Part shown: positions 52,001-60,653 of the stretch, in pieces
Layout: every line of letters begins with the position of its first letter
Numbering within the stretch: position 1 is the stretch's first letter
NCBI RefSeq assembly: GCF_037975245.1
Contig: NC_092561.1
Coordinates: 14,355,001 to 14,419,000, forward strand
DNA length: 64,000 nucleotides
Origin: Apostichopus japonicus
Taxonomy: Eukaryota > Echinodermata > Holothuroidea > Aspidochirotida > Stichopodidae
Direction: 5' to 3'
Notes under the pieces: generated by a model
The model's input: only the letters and a program-made list of their open reading frames with translations
What the model was told of the DNA's origin: nothing
Database searches by the model: none
Program-made: the position numbers and the translations under genes

Positions 52001-52693
52001 ACTGAACAAATGAACAAATACTCGCTGCGCGGGTATATTCTGTGGGGAACACGAACCTTATTTCTTACGTGCACAGTTCATATGCAATTGTAGAGAAAAA
52101 CATAATTGCCCCCTCAACAGGATTTGCTTGGTGAGCAGTGTCATATATAGGGCCGATGTTACTACTGGTCATGACACCAAATCATACATAGGGCTATCGA
52201 GTGGCCCCTTTAAGCAAAGGTACAGTAACCACAGTAAGTCCTTACGTCATGAGCGTTACGAGAAAGAAACAGAGCTTTCCAAACATATATGGGACCTGAA
52301 GCGTAAGGGTGCCCCCTTCGTTATTTAGTGGAACGTATTTAAGCATTCCAATACACGCATGCGTAGATCCGGTCAATGTAACCTTTGTATTGATGAGAAG
52401 CTCTGTATCCTCCTATCTAAAAACCCGCATTTACTCAATAAGAGATCTGAATTCATCTCCAAGTGTCGCCACAATAGGCTCAAACCAATGAACCGTGCAC
52501 GTAAGAAATAAGGTTCGTGTTCCCCATAGAATATACCCGCGCAGCGAGTATTTGTTCAGTTGTCTGACGATCGCCACCCTAAGGGCGTGAAACTCCGAGT
52601 TACAGCTGTACTTACCAAGGCATATACTTATATGTTTAGGCTCTGCTATTATAGCATAGAGCACTCTTCTTGCAGTCCTGATTCTTTCTTGTT

Positions 52694-52726
<33 letters not shown>

Positions 52727-52804
52727 TATTAGACAAAACCAGAGAAATAAGATATGACTCATAATTGACAAATAAGGAGTAAGTTTTAGAAAATATATTG
52801 GAAT

Positions 52805-52867
<63 letters not shown>

Positions 52868-53242
52868 TTTAATACCATTGTATATCAGCTGCCATAGAAT
52901 CATTTTATACAACATTGTCTGCTATTTTGAATAATGCATTAGAATGCCCAAAACTTGAAAAAGCAACAAAAAAGAACTCCAGCTTTAACATTGATGAATG
53001 TGATGACTATATTTTACCATTGTTTTTTTTTATTTGCAGGCAGTCCTAAACAAAGAGTCAGATGGAGAAGAAACCAAACAGCAACAATTGAAAAACACTT
53101 TGAAAAACATATTCGGGTTCAAAGGGTTCCGAGAAAGTCTGAGTGCGAAGCATTGAGGCGAAAATATCCAGCTCTTGCAACCAAAGACTGGAAGAGCATA
53201 AAGTATAAAGTTTACAACATCATTCAGCAGAAAAAGAAGTAA
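39200..53242 (+). CDS. SET-domain / zinc-finger / tyrosine-recombinase-like protein
   Basis: Coding exons: 39221-39241 (ATG at 39221; exon from 39200), 41242-41305, 41628-41787, 42473-42662, eight 99-bp exons from 43824 to 49182, 49531-51559, 51750-51893, 53040-53242. They total 3600 bases, exactly 1200 codons, then TAA. Order: KMT5A-like SET domain ([44 protein letters not shown]); acidic repeats ([12 protein letters not shown]); C2H2-like and C2HC-like fingers; a tyrosine-recombinase domain; an acidic exon; a basic C-terminal domain ([20 protein letters not shown], then [21 protein letters not shown]). SET domains methylate lysines; tyrosine recombinases cut and rejoin DNA. I recall similar C-terminal halves in multicopy uncharacterised proteins of fish and marine invertebrates. 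The first 7-codon exon is the weakest part; further 5' exons may exist. Whether this is a host gene, a domesticated recombinase or the gene of a mobile element is open. Confidence 0.75.
39242..41241. other. First intron of the SET/recombinase gene
   Basis: Begins GTAAGG and ends TTTACATCCTTCACAG. It contains a poly-C run near 39351, a hAT-type MITE (listed separately), and an open frame at 39706-39921 with no recognisable domain. A missed short exon is possible. Confidence 0.5.
40618..40834. mobile_element. hAT-type MITE (217 bp)
   Basis: The left end CAGTGGCACGGCACC and the right end GCACTGCCACTG are inverted. The flanks CTTGGGGC (40610-40617) and CTTGAGGC (40835-40842) form an 8-bp target duplication with one mismatch. 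Non-coding, G/C-rich interior. Confidence 0.75.
41628..42662 (+). CDS. SET-domain exon pair (KMT5A-like)
   Basis: The two exons 41628-41787 and 42473-42662 encode the SET fold split after KGKFLC. The N-terminal cofactor-binding segment [10 protein letters not shown] and the C-terminal YDYG with the conserved Tyr are present. The usual NHS/NHxC knot segment reads [12 protein letters not shown], so the His after Asn is Asp. In KMT5A this region closes the active site, so the change may reduce or alter activity, though similar forms are familiar to me from this gene family. The phases (1 in, 0 out) fit the neighbouring exons. Confidence 0.8.
42858..42966. repeat. Intronic hairpin, 41-bp stem
   Basis: TACTTTATGTAAGCCAACCT onward (42858-42898) pairs with 42926-42966 at 37 of 41 positions, leaving a 27-base loop. 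It looks like a fold-back MITE or a small-RNA-like hairpin, 196 bases after the SET exon donor. Confidence 0.8.
43320..49182 (+). repeat. Tandem array of ~760-bp units, each with one 99-bp exon (8 copies)
   Basis: Exons are at 43824-43922, 44579-44677, 45343-45441, 46106-46204, 46871-46969, 47632-47730, 48336-48434 and 49084-49182. Each is 33 codons, phase 0 at both ends, with its own CAG acceptor and GT donor. Start-to-start distances are 755, 764, 763, 765, 761, 704 and 748 bp. Introns between copies are also strongly conserved (for example AATTCCTATAAGACTATCAA and TGTGTCAGATAGGTCCTCAA recur in every unit). Copies 4 and 6 share [10 protein letters not shown] and NERE; copies 1, 3 and 5 share [16 protein letters not shown]-type sequence, showing a two-unit (~1.53 kb) higher-order duplication. 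No copy has a stop or frameshift. Each exon carries the acidic ESDIDE core, a plausible casein-kinase-2 target. Confidence 0.95.
49183..49530. other. Intron between the exon array and the large exon
   Basis: Starts GTATAT and ends CCATTTACAG. Single-copy AT-rich sequence, unlike the repeated introns before it. An ATG at 49504 lies in this intron and is not the start of the protein. Confidence 0.75.
49531..51559 (+). CDS. Large exon: zinc fingers and tyrosine-recombinase domain
   Basis: 676 codons without a stop. A Ser/Asp-rich start is followed by a C2H2-like finger at 49915-49971 ([19 protein letters not shown]) and a C2HC-like finger at 50161-50220 ([20 protein letters not shown]). The recombinase part has box I at 50944-51002 ([16 protein letters not shown]; Arg codon 50965), a strand pair with GRKVPVLLT near 51110-51140, box II at 51316-51333 (TSTKLR; Arg 51331), FLGHDI (His 51409) and HREYY, the second Tyr at 51436 lying nine residues after that His as in active enzymes. 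The usual box-II His is Thr. The exon ends GATG/GTGAGT, phase 1. Confidence 0.85.
51918..51995. repeat. (TA)n microsatellite, ~78 bp
   Basis: Pure TA repeat directly abutting the left inverted end of the Penelope-like fragment. Confidence 0.95.
51996..52563 (+). mobile_element. Penelope-like element fragment with inverted terminal repeats
   Basis: Inside the intron 51894-53039. Frame 52128-52508 reads [40 protein letters not shown] and [19 protein letters not shown], a GIY-YIG nuclease end with a single in-frame TAG at 52326. Sequences 51996-52075 and 52494-52563 are inverted copies of each other over about 70 bp, differing by an 8-base insertion and a substitution. Inverted 'pseudo-LTRs' are known in Penelope-like elements. 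(TA)n arrays flank it. Confidence 0.8.
52698..52866. repeat. Two (TA)n microsatellites
   Basis: TA runs at 52698-52729 and 52807-52864, separated by about 77 bp containing AGACAAAACCAGAGAAATAAG. That spacer resembles 5970-6000 (TTAGAGAAAACCACAGGAATA), which also follows a TA run, so a TA-associated repeat family is shared by both places. Confidence 0.85.
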
Positions 53243-54020
53243 AATTGTGTAAGCTGAAGTGGCCATTTTACAAAGTTTAAACCTTTTTGTACCTGACAAA
53301 ATCATCTCAGAGAGTGAACTTTTGCCACTTACAATAATGCCAACGTTTTTGCCTCTACGTTTACCTGGACAGTTTGCCTTCAGCATGTCTTCAGATACAA
53401 CAGTATTTGCTATTTCAAACTTTTTTTTTTGTTGCTATTTTGTTTTGTGTTTTAAACAAAGAGTTTTGGTGTTCACAGATTTCTGTTTTTAGCTGTTTTT
53501 GTTCATTGAGTACATGGAATGTCTTGATGAAAAGCCTAGTAAAGACAATCAAATTTTAAATGGATTAATTTTACCAAACCCTCCAACAATTTGCGGGGGG
53601 GGGGAGGTGGGATTTTATTGGATTTGCATAATAAGTATGTAACAAGCCTCCAATCTTGACCAATTAAGACATTTCTAAGTAACTCAATTACTATATATGT
53701 TTAACTAAAACTGCTAACATCTTGCAAAATTTAGTGAAGTTACAGTTACACTATACAACAGGTATCATTGCCATTTTGTTTTGTCTGAGCAATAGTCTAA
53801 TAATCATGGTAGAGACTTTTCAACACTATTTATTAAGACTGAGATGAATAATGCTGATACTAAAAGTAAAAAGATCTGTCGAGTACACTTTACTTACATG
53901 GTTGACCAGAGATTAATGTACAGTATAGTGTAGATTGGGTCTCAGCTAGGCCTACACATTTGGTACCAATCAGGAGCAATGCAAAATGGCAGGTGGATGT
54001 TGCATGTTGCCAGGTTAAAT
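53243..54020. other. Downstream of the SET/recombinase gene
   Basis: Probably the 3' untranslated region at first; no clear AATAAA near the stop. A G-run lies at 53595-53604. No other gene is seen. Confidence 0.4.
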
Positions 54021-54023
54021 TTT

Positions 54024-54515
54024 TAGGCACCCTTACCAAGCTGTAAGCTTGTTTTTTAGTTATTGTTTTGACAGAGAAGGGATTGTATTTAATGCTGTAG
54101 AAGTCAGTAGACCTAGTTTTTAGACACCCTTATACCAAGCTGTAAGCTTGTTTTTTAGTTATTGTTTTGACAGAGAAGGGATTGTATTTAATGCTGTAGA
54201 AGTCAGTAGACCTAGTTTTTAGACACCCTTATACCAAGCTGTAAGCTTGTTTTTTAGTTATTGTTTTGACAGAGAAGGGATTGTATTTAATGCTGTAGAA
54301 GTCAGTAGACCTAGTTTTTAGACACCCTTATACCAAGCTGTAAGCTTGTTTTTTAGTTATTGTTTTGACAGAGAAGGGATTGTATTTAATGCTGTAGAAG
54401 TCAGTAGACCTAGTTTTTAGACACCCTTATACCAAGCTGTAAGCTTGTTTTTTAGTTATTGTTTTGACAGAGAAGGGATTGTATTTAATGCTGTAGAAGT
54501 CAGTAGACCTAGTAA
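54024..54515. repeat. 99-bp tandem repeat, five units
   Basis: The marker CTGTAAGCTT starts at 54041, 54140, 54239, 54338 and 54437, exactly 99 bp apart. Units are virtually identical (CAAGCTGTAAGCTTGTTTTT; GACAGAGAAGGGATTGTATT), so expansion is recent. The first unit differs slightly (GGCACCCTTACC). Confidence 0.95.
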
Positions 54516-55735
54516 TAAGTCTACATTTTATCTCATATTGTTGAAGGTAGTCTTGTAGAGAACCGTATGCCATGGAGTTTACACAACAAACACTCCCCCA
54601 ATTTACCAAAAATAAGTTCAGGGACATTGTTTTAGAAAGCTAGTTGACAGCATTGGATCTGATACGTTTACAATATGAATGAAGTTCTACAATACATCCG
54701 TAGTGCAAACAGTTAGCATCAGCCCAGTGAGGCTTCAGTGTCACACATGTGACCACTTATTAGAGGCAATTAATTAATTGTTGGAATAAGTATTTGACTA
54801 GATATTTTGCAGAAGAACAGTCTTTACCAAGAAAAGTTGCATGTCCTGTATGGACATTAGGTCAGATGCACTAATTACTTTTAATGAAAACTTTCGTGAT
54901 AATTTGGTCATATGTGTGACATCATAATTATGCTAATTAGCATCCAGTATTAATGAAGAATTAGAACAGAAATCTTTTCCTCAGGAAACGAAACTTTACT
55001 GAACTAAGTAAAAACATGATCCATGTGAAAGTGAACTACTGAAAATTATTTCTAGATATAGTTAAAGCAAAAACAATCTAATCTATATAGAAACTGTGTA
55101 GTTGGGTTCTGATAAAAACTGAATTGATTTCCTGTCAGTTCATATGCCAGAGAATGGCCCTATTTCATTATGTTTTAATCAACAGGAGAGGTTTGATGTC
55201 CATGGATTTCTGATTTAACTGCTTTGTTTAAGTATGAGACTTGACTGACAACTCCTAGTCTGATGCAACTCTTACCAATTGCTGCAAGGATCATTCATAG
55301 CTGCATAAATGATATGAAGTACAGAATACTCATTGTTTCTAGAACACATTCTCTCTCACTGCATGATCTGTAAAAGTTACTCTTGGTTACTGCAGCAGGC
55401 ATCATTAAACTTGTCCAAGAAAGACAGAACTTTTAAATGTGTAATCTTTTCTTTGTCCATCTATGTGAAGTATTTTTAATTTTTAGAGTGTTCATAGCAC
55501 AATCTGAGATGTTTTCCTAAAAGCTTCTAACATATTTCAATGCCCCATTGCAAAATTTCAATGTCCACCCCACCATACCAGAACTGACTCCCTCACCACC
55601 CATTCCATACCCAACATACTTGTGGTGAATTGAAAAGGTATTGATGTTGAATTCCCTAGATAAACAAGAAATAAATCAATTGTCCGAGCACGGTTTTGAA
55701 AAAAACATCTCACTGAAGCCATTTCCTTGTCACAT
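54516..55735. other. Intergenic, nothing recognised
   Basis: AT-rich without an open frame of note, repeats or conserved motifs that I can identify. Confidence 0.45.
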
Positions 55736-55739
55736 ATGA

Positions 55740-56105
55740 TAGTCCGTATGAGATACTTGCGAGTCCTCGGAATTCATTTAATAGAAGTTTATGAGTCCTT
55801 AGTAGATTTAAATACGCTTTGTGAAGGAGTCCTCAGAAGACTTTAAATACTTGGCTCATCCAAGTCCTCGGAAGTCTTTAAATACTTGCCCCATGCAAGT
55901 CCTCAGAAGGCTTTAAATACCTGTAGTGTGCTAGTCCTCAGTTATATAGGAAATATCACATGCTCAAAGAAATGAAAATGCAAACATTGCTATAGCTGGT
56001 ATGTTAGAGTATGGTGGAATTATGCTCAGTAACGACGTTAAAAGTTGCTAGTGTATACCTAAGTAGGAGTCCTCACAAGCAGGTAAGGAGTCAGAGTCCT
56101 CACTA
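55740..56105. repeat. AGTCCTC-motif block, right side
   Basis: A unit of about 58 bp with AGTCCTC(A/G)GAAG.CTTTAAATAC recurs about four times at 55760-55940; further AGTCCTC copies lie at 56069 and 56095. The same motif in both orientations fills 37.97-38.71 kb. A (GT)n run follows at 56120-56145. Confidence 0.75.
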
Positions 56106-56149
56106 GTACCATAATGCGCGTATGTGTGGGTGGGTGTGTGTGTGTGACG

Positions 56150-56545
56150 CCTCGCTTGAAACAAGATATCTCAAGAAGGGACGCTTGGACCAATCTTCTA
56201 TTGGTGTATATGAGTAACACATTGAGTAGAAGAACTCTATGATTTTGTGGGGAGGTCAAAGGTCATTTGGGGTCACCAGGGGCCAAATAGTGAAAAACTT
56301 GTAAACAAGATATCTCAAGGAGGTGAACTTGGACCAATCTCGCATATCGTGTGAAGGAGTACCACATCGAGTTCAAGATCACTATTGTTTTTGGTGGAGG
56401 TACAAGTCCATTTGGGGTCACTAGAGGTCAAAATGTGAGAACCTTGTAAGCACGATAAATCAAGAAGGGAAGGTTGTAAACATTTAGTACAGGATTTTAT
56501 TGAGGTCAAAGTTCAGTTTTAGTCACCAGACGCCAAATTGTGGAA
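56150..56545. repeat. Dispersed ~150-bp repeat, about 2.6 tandem units
   Basis: Units share ACAAGATATCTCAAGAAGG, TTGGACCAATCT and TTTGGGGTCACCAG. A related fragment is at 57605-57690 (GGTCACCAGAGGTCAAACTCT). Non-coding. Confidence 0.8.
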
Positions 56546-57959
56546 ACCTTGTATTAGAAGCTACCGTATCTCCCACAGACCAGCCTATCATATAACATGT
56601 GCGTTACGCCTTATACGAATTGGAGGCTAATGACAATTGGAAATGAGCTTATGGGCATCCGTATAATCTAAAACTGAAAATACGAACATACTTGCTTTGG
56701 CTTCAACGTGCCGCTCGGAACCCTTATTTTGCCTGCAGGAACGTGTACTTTTTAGTACATCGGCTCTAGTGGACGTTTTCCGTCGTATTAATTTCAGGTT
56801 GGATGTAGTTTCGTTGTGACCAGGCTGCGTTTATGAAACTTTACAGTCGTTTAGTAAGATTTTTTACTATGACCAATCTCAATGCGAAATAATTGTGTAA
56901 AAATGTCTTAGTTTGGCAGTGAGTTCACGAGCTTTCTTCTGGATCGGCTGTTGATCTCAATTTGTGTAGTCTCTTCCACCAGTTTCAGCATAGCTAGGCC
57001 TTAAAAGTAACATTTGACTTTGGTCACGTTTATGATTATGGGACAACTTAAACAAACCTGGCTAGGCCTGTGAGCAATTTTGTTGTTGTCTAGGCTAGCA
57101 ACGGTTGAGTAGAATAGGGTACGTTAACACAACAACGTGAAGAATACCAGTCAGAATACCAATACATTTAAGATGGCAAAAAATCTCCTTAATTATTTCT
57201 TGAGGCATTTTCCTACTAGCTCAGTCATAATTCGCAAAGATAAAAACAATTTTGCTGTTGTTGCTGCTAGGAATTTGGAACTTAGATAGATGCTCATAAA
57301 ACCTCAGTTTTTCATTGTTGCAAAGAAACATGACTTTCCAATGCGCAATTACGTAGCATTATGTAATCTGCCTAACTGCCTAACCTTTTTTTCGTAGAAA
57401 GTATTGATGTTGCAGATATATACTTTGGAGACTTGAACAACAATCAAAGGCCTACAGGCGAGTGCAATTTAGAGAGTAGATTTTTAGCCACGCTCGCCAA
57501 ATAGCGAGTACTTTTAATAATATTTGTCGAGGCCTAAAAAACATTCATAACATGATTTTTCATGGTAGAAATCATGGATTATTTCATACATGATATATGG
57601 ATTTGCCATTTGCTTGTGAGGTCAAATCTCCTATAGGTCACCAGAGGTCAAACTCTGAAAACCTTTTACATGATATCTAACGATGGAAATCGTGGATACC
57701 TCTAATACTTGGTGGGTGAATTCATAGCATTGAGTGCAATACCCCTATTGCTTTAAGTGGAGGTGTGCATAGCCACGTACAGTACACTGACCTGTGTTTA
57801 TCATGCAATAGTAGTATTGTAACAGCTGAGTCTGGTTATACTAACAAGCAGAAGTCTAGGGCATTGAAGTAATCGAAACCTCAATGCATTTTGTATTCTG
57901 GTTTTTCCATGCAGACGAGAATCGAAGCAGATATTTCAAGGGCATTTTACGATTTAATT
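56546..57959. other. Intergenic, nothing recognised beyond a repeat fragment
   Basis: No gene is seen. 57540-57700 holds a degraded piece of the 56.2-kb repeat family. Confidence 0.4.
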
Positions 57960-58690
57960 GTGTTATTTTAGGTCTATACCATGATATTGTTCTGATATGG
58001 ATCGGTTACAATGCAAGTGTGATAGCGATCCTCTAATTATTTATTGCAAGTTTGTGGTTTGACTCTAAGGAAGGCTATCGGGTTACAATTGATTTGACCA
58101 ATTTAATTGTCATAATTGAGTAGTCATGTTTTCGTAATTTGTTTTAGACTTACATGTTTGTCTGGATGATTAAGTATGGTCATTGGCTTAGTATTATATT
58201 AGTATTATATTTTCCTTTCTTTATCTAAGTTGAGAAATGAATTTTAATATATTAATTTTAGATTTCCTTTCAGTTAATCGTTGTCAATACATTAAAGAGC
58301 AACTCTATCACGCACCTCTGTCCTTTTTGAGCGAAAGGACCTGTACTCACAAACTATACATCCCGCCCAATTATGCAAGTTACACTTATTCGTCCTGGGG
58401 AATAACTACACGCTACTTGGACATACGGACGTACGTATGTTTCGTTGCTTGACCCCAAAATGGAACCTCACCACCTATTCCTATACCACTAATGTGACAC
58501 GCATAGTACCTTTAAATTTTCCACAGAATGCATTCCATCGCAACCGTTTTCATGATGGTCGATAGAGCACCAACAAGCTGACAAGATGAGATACTTACAT
58601 GATACTTTTTAGTCCCATTGGAAACATTCTACTAATGTCACGTTGTTAATTTAAATAAATGCTTTGAACACATTTACAGAAGTTTCAAAA
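57960..58690 (+). repeat. Duplicated block D, copy 2
   Basis: Similar to 10135-10925 over most of its length: GTGTTATTT.AGGTC, TGATATGGATCGGTTACAAT, GGATGATTAAGTAT, and later ATTCCTATA.CAC and CCGTTTTCATGATGGTCGAT. Same orientation in both places. It is not interrupted by the Gypsy element that borders copy 1. Confidence 0.75.
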
Positions 58691-58699
58691 GTCCGCAAC

Positions 58700-59600
58700 T
58701 GTTACTTTTAAACTGGAATTCAATTTTACTAGGATGTATGTCAAAGATCAGATGAGAGGGTGGGGCGGGGGGTGGGGTTCAGGGGATGGAGACCGGGAGG
58801 CTGTAGCAGTTTCAGATGTGACTCTTATTTCGCCTCTTGCACTTCCCAAAACGTCATCCCCTACTTAAAATCAGTCGTATGAAATTCAAATCCTCTTCCT
58901 GCACACCTACGAAATCCTGTTCACGCCACTGCAGTGTACTAACACTGACGATCAATGCCATTGCTGCTGGATTAGGTGCCCGATGGCAGAGAGGTTTTAC
59001 CCAGACCCAAATGGGTAAACGAAAGTCAGGTAAGGTCTTGAGCAAAAAGTCACAAGGTTCAAGAAAAGCCTCTCAAGACGAAATCATACCGCAGAATCAT
59101 CTATATATAACAGCGCCACTACCTCCATTCAGTGACAGGACAGGACAGGTCCCGAACAAAAACTTGCGTTCACCACAGGTAGTTGTCAAATTCATCTATA
59201 CACACCGTATTAAAACCAAGGACCGGAATATCACACAAAACACCCAAAATCCTTTCTAAAAACCACCTGTAATTCGCAACAAACGATGCAGGTGTGATCG
59301 TGTGAAATATATTTCATTTCGTTGAGAGGAACCATCATTTGCTGTTCGTTTTCATTCAAGGAATACGTATGGTCATGAAAGTGTAAACAGCTGTAAGAGT
59401 CAAACAAGCCCTCATAATCAGGTGTAAGTTTGTCGAGTGCATAACGTTTAAATGTTTGTAATCCACGATGAGGCTTCCACAAATTATGATAGTTGGTAAC
59501 TTGTAAATTTATATTCGATTGAAGCTCTCTCTGAATTGTAAATATAACCTTCAACATTTTCTTTATGAAAAGTCTTTTGCTGAACTTTTAGTTTCAATTT
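58700..59600. other. Between duplicated blocks; unsupported 140-codon frame
   Basis: The open frame 58837-59259 has a basic middle (KRKSGKVLSKKSQGSRKASQ) but no recognisable domain, and a second frame overlaps on the minus strand. I do not call either a gene. Confidence 0.35.
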
Positions 59601-59609
59601 CCCCGACTG

Positions 59610-60105
59610 CAGAAGGGCCAGAGGTTAATAAAAGATGTTTATGACAGAATAGAGACTGCACTGAAGTCATTGAAACCGGCCCCTATGTAGAAGGGTCTGG
59701 GGATCCCTCCCCAACACACCCATCTAAGTTTAGGTCCGCCAGCCACTAGCCCTAGCTACGACTTTTGTCTGACTAATATGGCCAGGCTTGACCTTTGTTT
59801 GAGTTTGGTCACTTTGCCATTTTGTTATGCACAATTTTGAGGTCACAGTTTGATACAAAAGATAACGCTAAATAAAAATTCATATTTTGGAGAGATTATA
59901 TTAAATTTTGCCGTGAAACCCACATACGAATTTATATTAAGCGTTAAAATACATCAATGTATGTGCACAACTTACAAACCTGTTGGTAAAGTCGACATTA
60001 TCTCGCTGGTCCATGACAAATTGTCAAATGCAGTGCCCAGTGAAGATTCTTTACATTGTCTTCAAGTAATGAGAGTGCAGGATTTTTCGTGTGGTCCGAA
60101 ACTAT
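59610..60105 (+). pseudogene. Duplicated block C and third C2-domain copy
   Basis: 59615-59745 matches 9335-9450. From 59850 an open frame of 85 codons reads LNKNSYFGEI, FAVKPTYEFILSVKIHQC and VGKVDIISLVHDKL, close to the 6.6-kb C2 exon over about 75 residues. The donor is lost (GTGCAGGAT instead of GTAAGT) and no acceptor is seen, so it is an isolated fragment. Confidence 0.7.
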
Positions 60106-60114
60106 AGCGGGCCA

Positions 60115-60650
60115 TCAGTCTCAAATCATAGGAGTCGACTTATACCGATTTGAATCGACATATACCAGTTTCCTTCGACTTATACCAGTTTCCAGCCGCT
60201 GAAACTGACTTCTACCGATTTAAATCGACATATACCAGTTTCATTCTACATATCATCGAATTATTTTACTTATCATCGATTTAAATCGATGATAAGTAAA
60301 ATAAATCGATGATATGTCGAAGTAAACTGGTATATTTCGATTTAAATCGATGATATGTAGAATGAAACTGGTATATGTCAATTTAAATCGACATATACCA
60401 GTTTCATTCTGCATATCAGCGATTTATTTTACTTATCATCGATTTAAATCGATGATAAGTAAAATAAATCGATGATAAGTAAACTGGTATATGTCGATTT
60501 AAATCAATGATATGTAGAATGAAACTGGTATATGTCCATTTAAATCGACATCTACCAGTTTAAATCGATGATATGTCGAATTAAATCGGTAGAAGTCAAT
60601 TTCCGTGGACTTATACCACTTTCTAGCGTCTCAAATTGACATATACAGGC
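60115..60650. repeat. Palindrome-rich repeat array (ATTTAAATCGA / TATACCAGTTT)
   Basis: Short modules GACATATACCAGTTTC, ATCGATTTAAATCGATGATA and AAGTAAAATAAATCGAT alternate in both orientations about every 30-60 bases. ATTTAAAT and ATCGAT are self-complementary, so the array holds many nested hairpins. Confidence 0.85.
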
Positions 60651-60653
60651 GCG

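Noticed and set aside
52649-52915. Tyr/Ile repeat proteins over TA runs
   Set aside because: Products of (TA)n microsatellites (also at 5805-5987 and 51900-51997).
58837-59259. 140-codon plus-strand frame
   Set aside because: No family, no splice context and an overlapping minus-strand frame; lies between duplicated repeat blocks.
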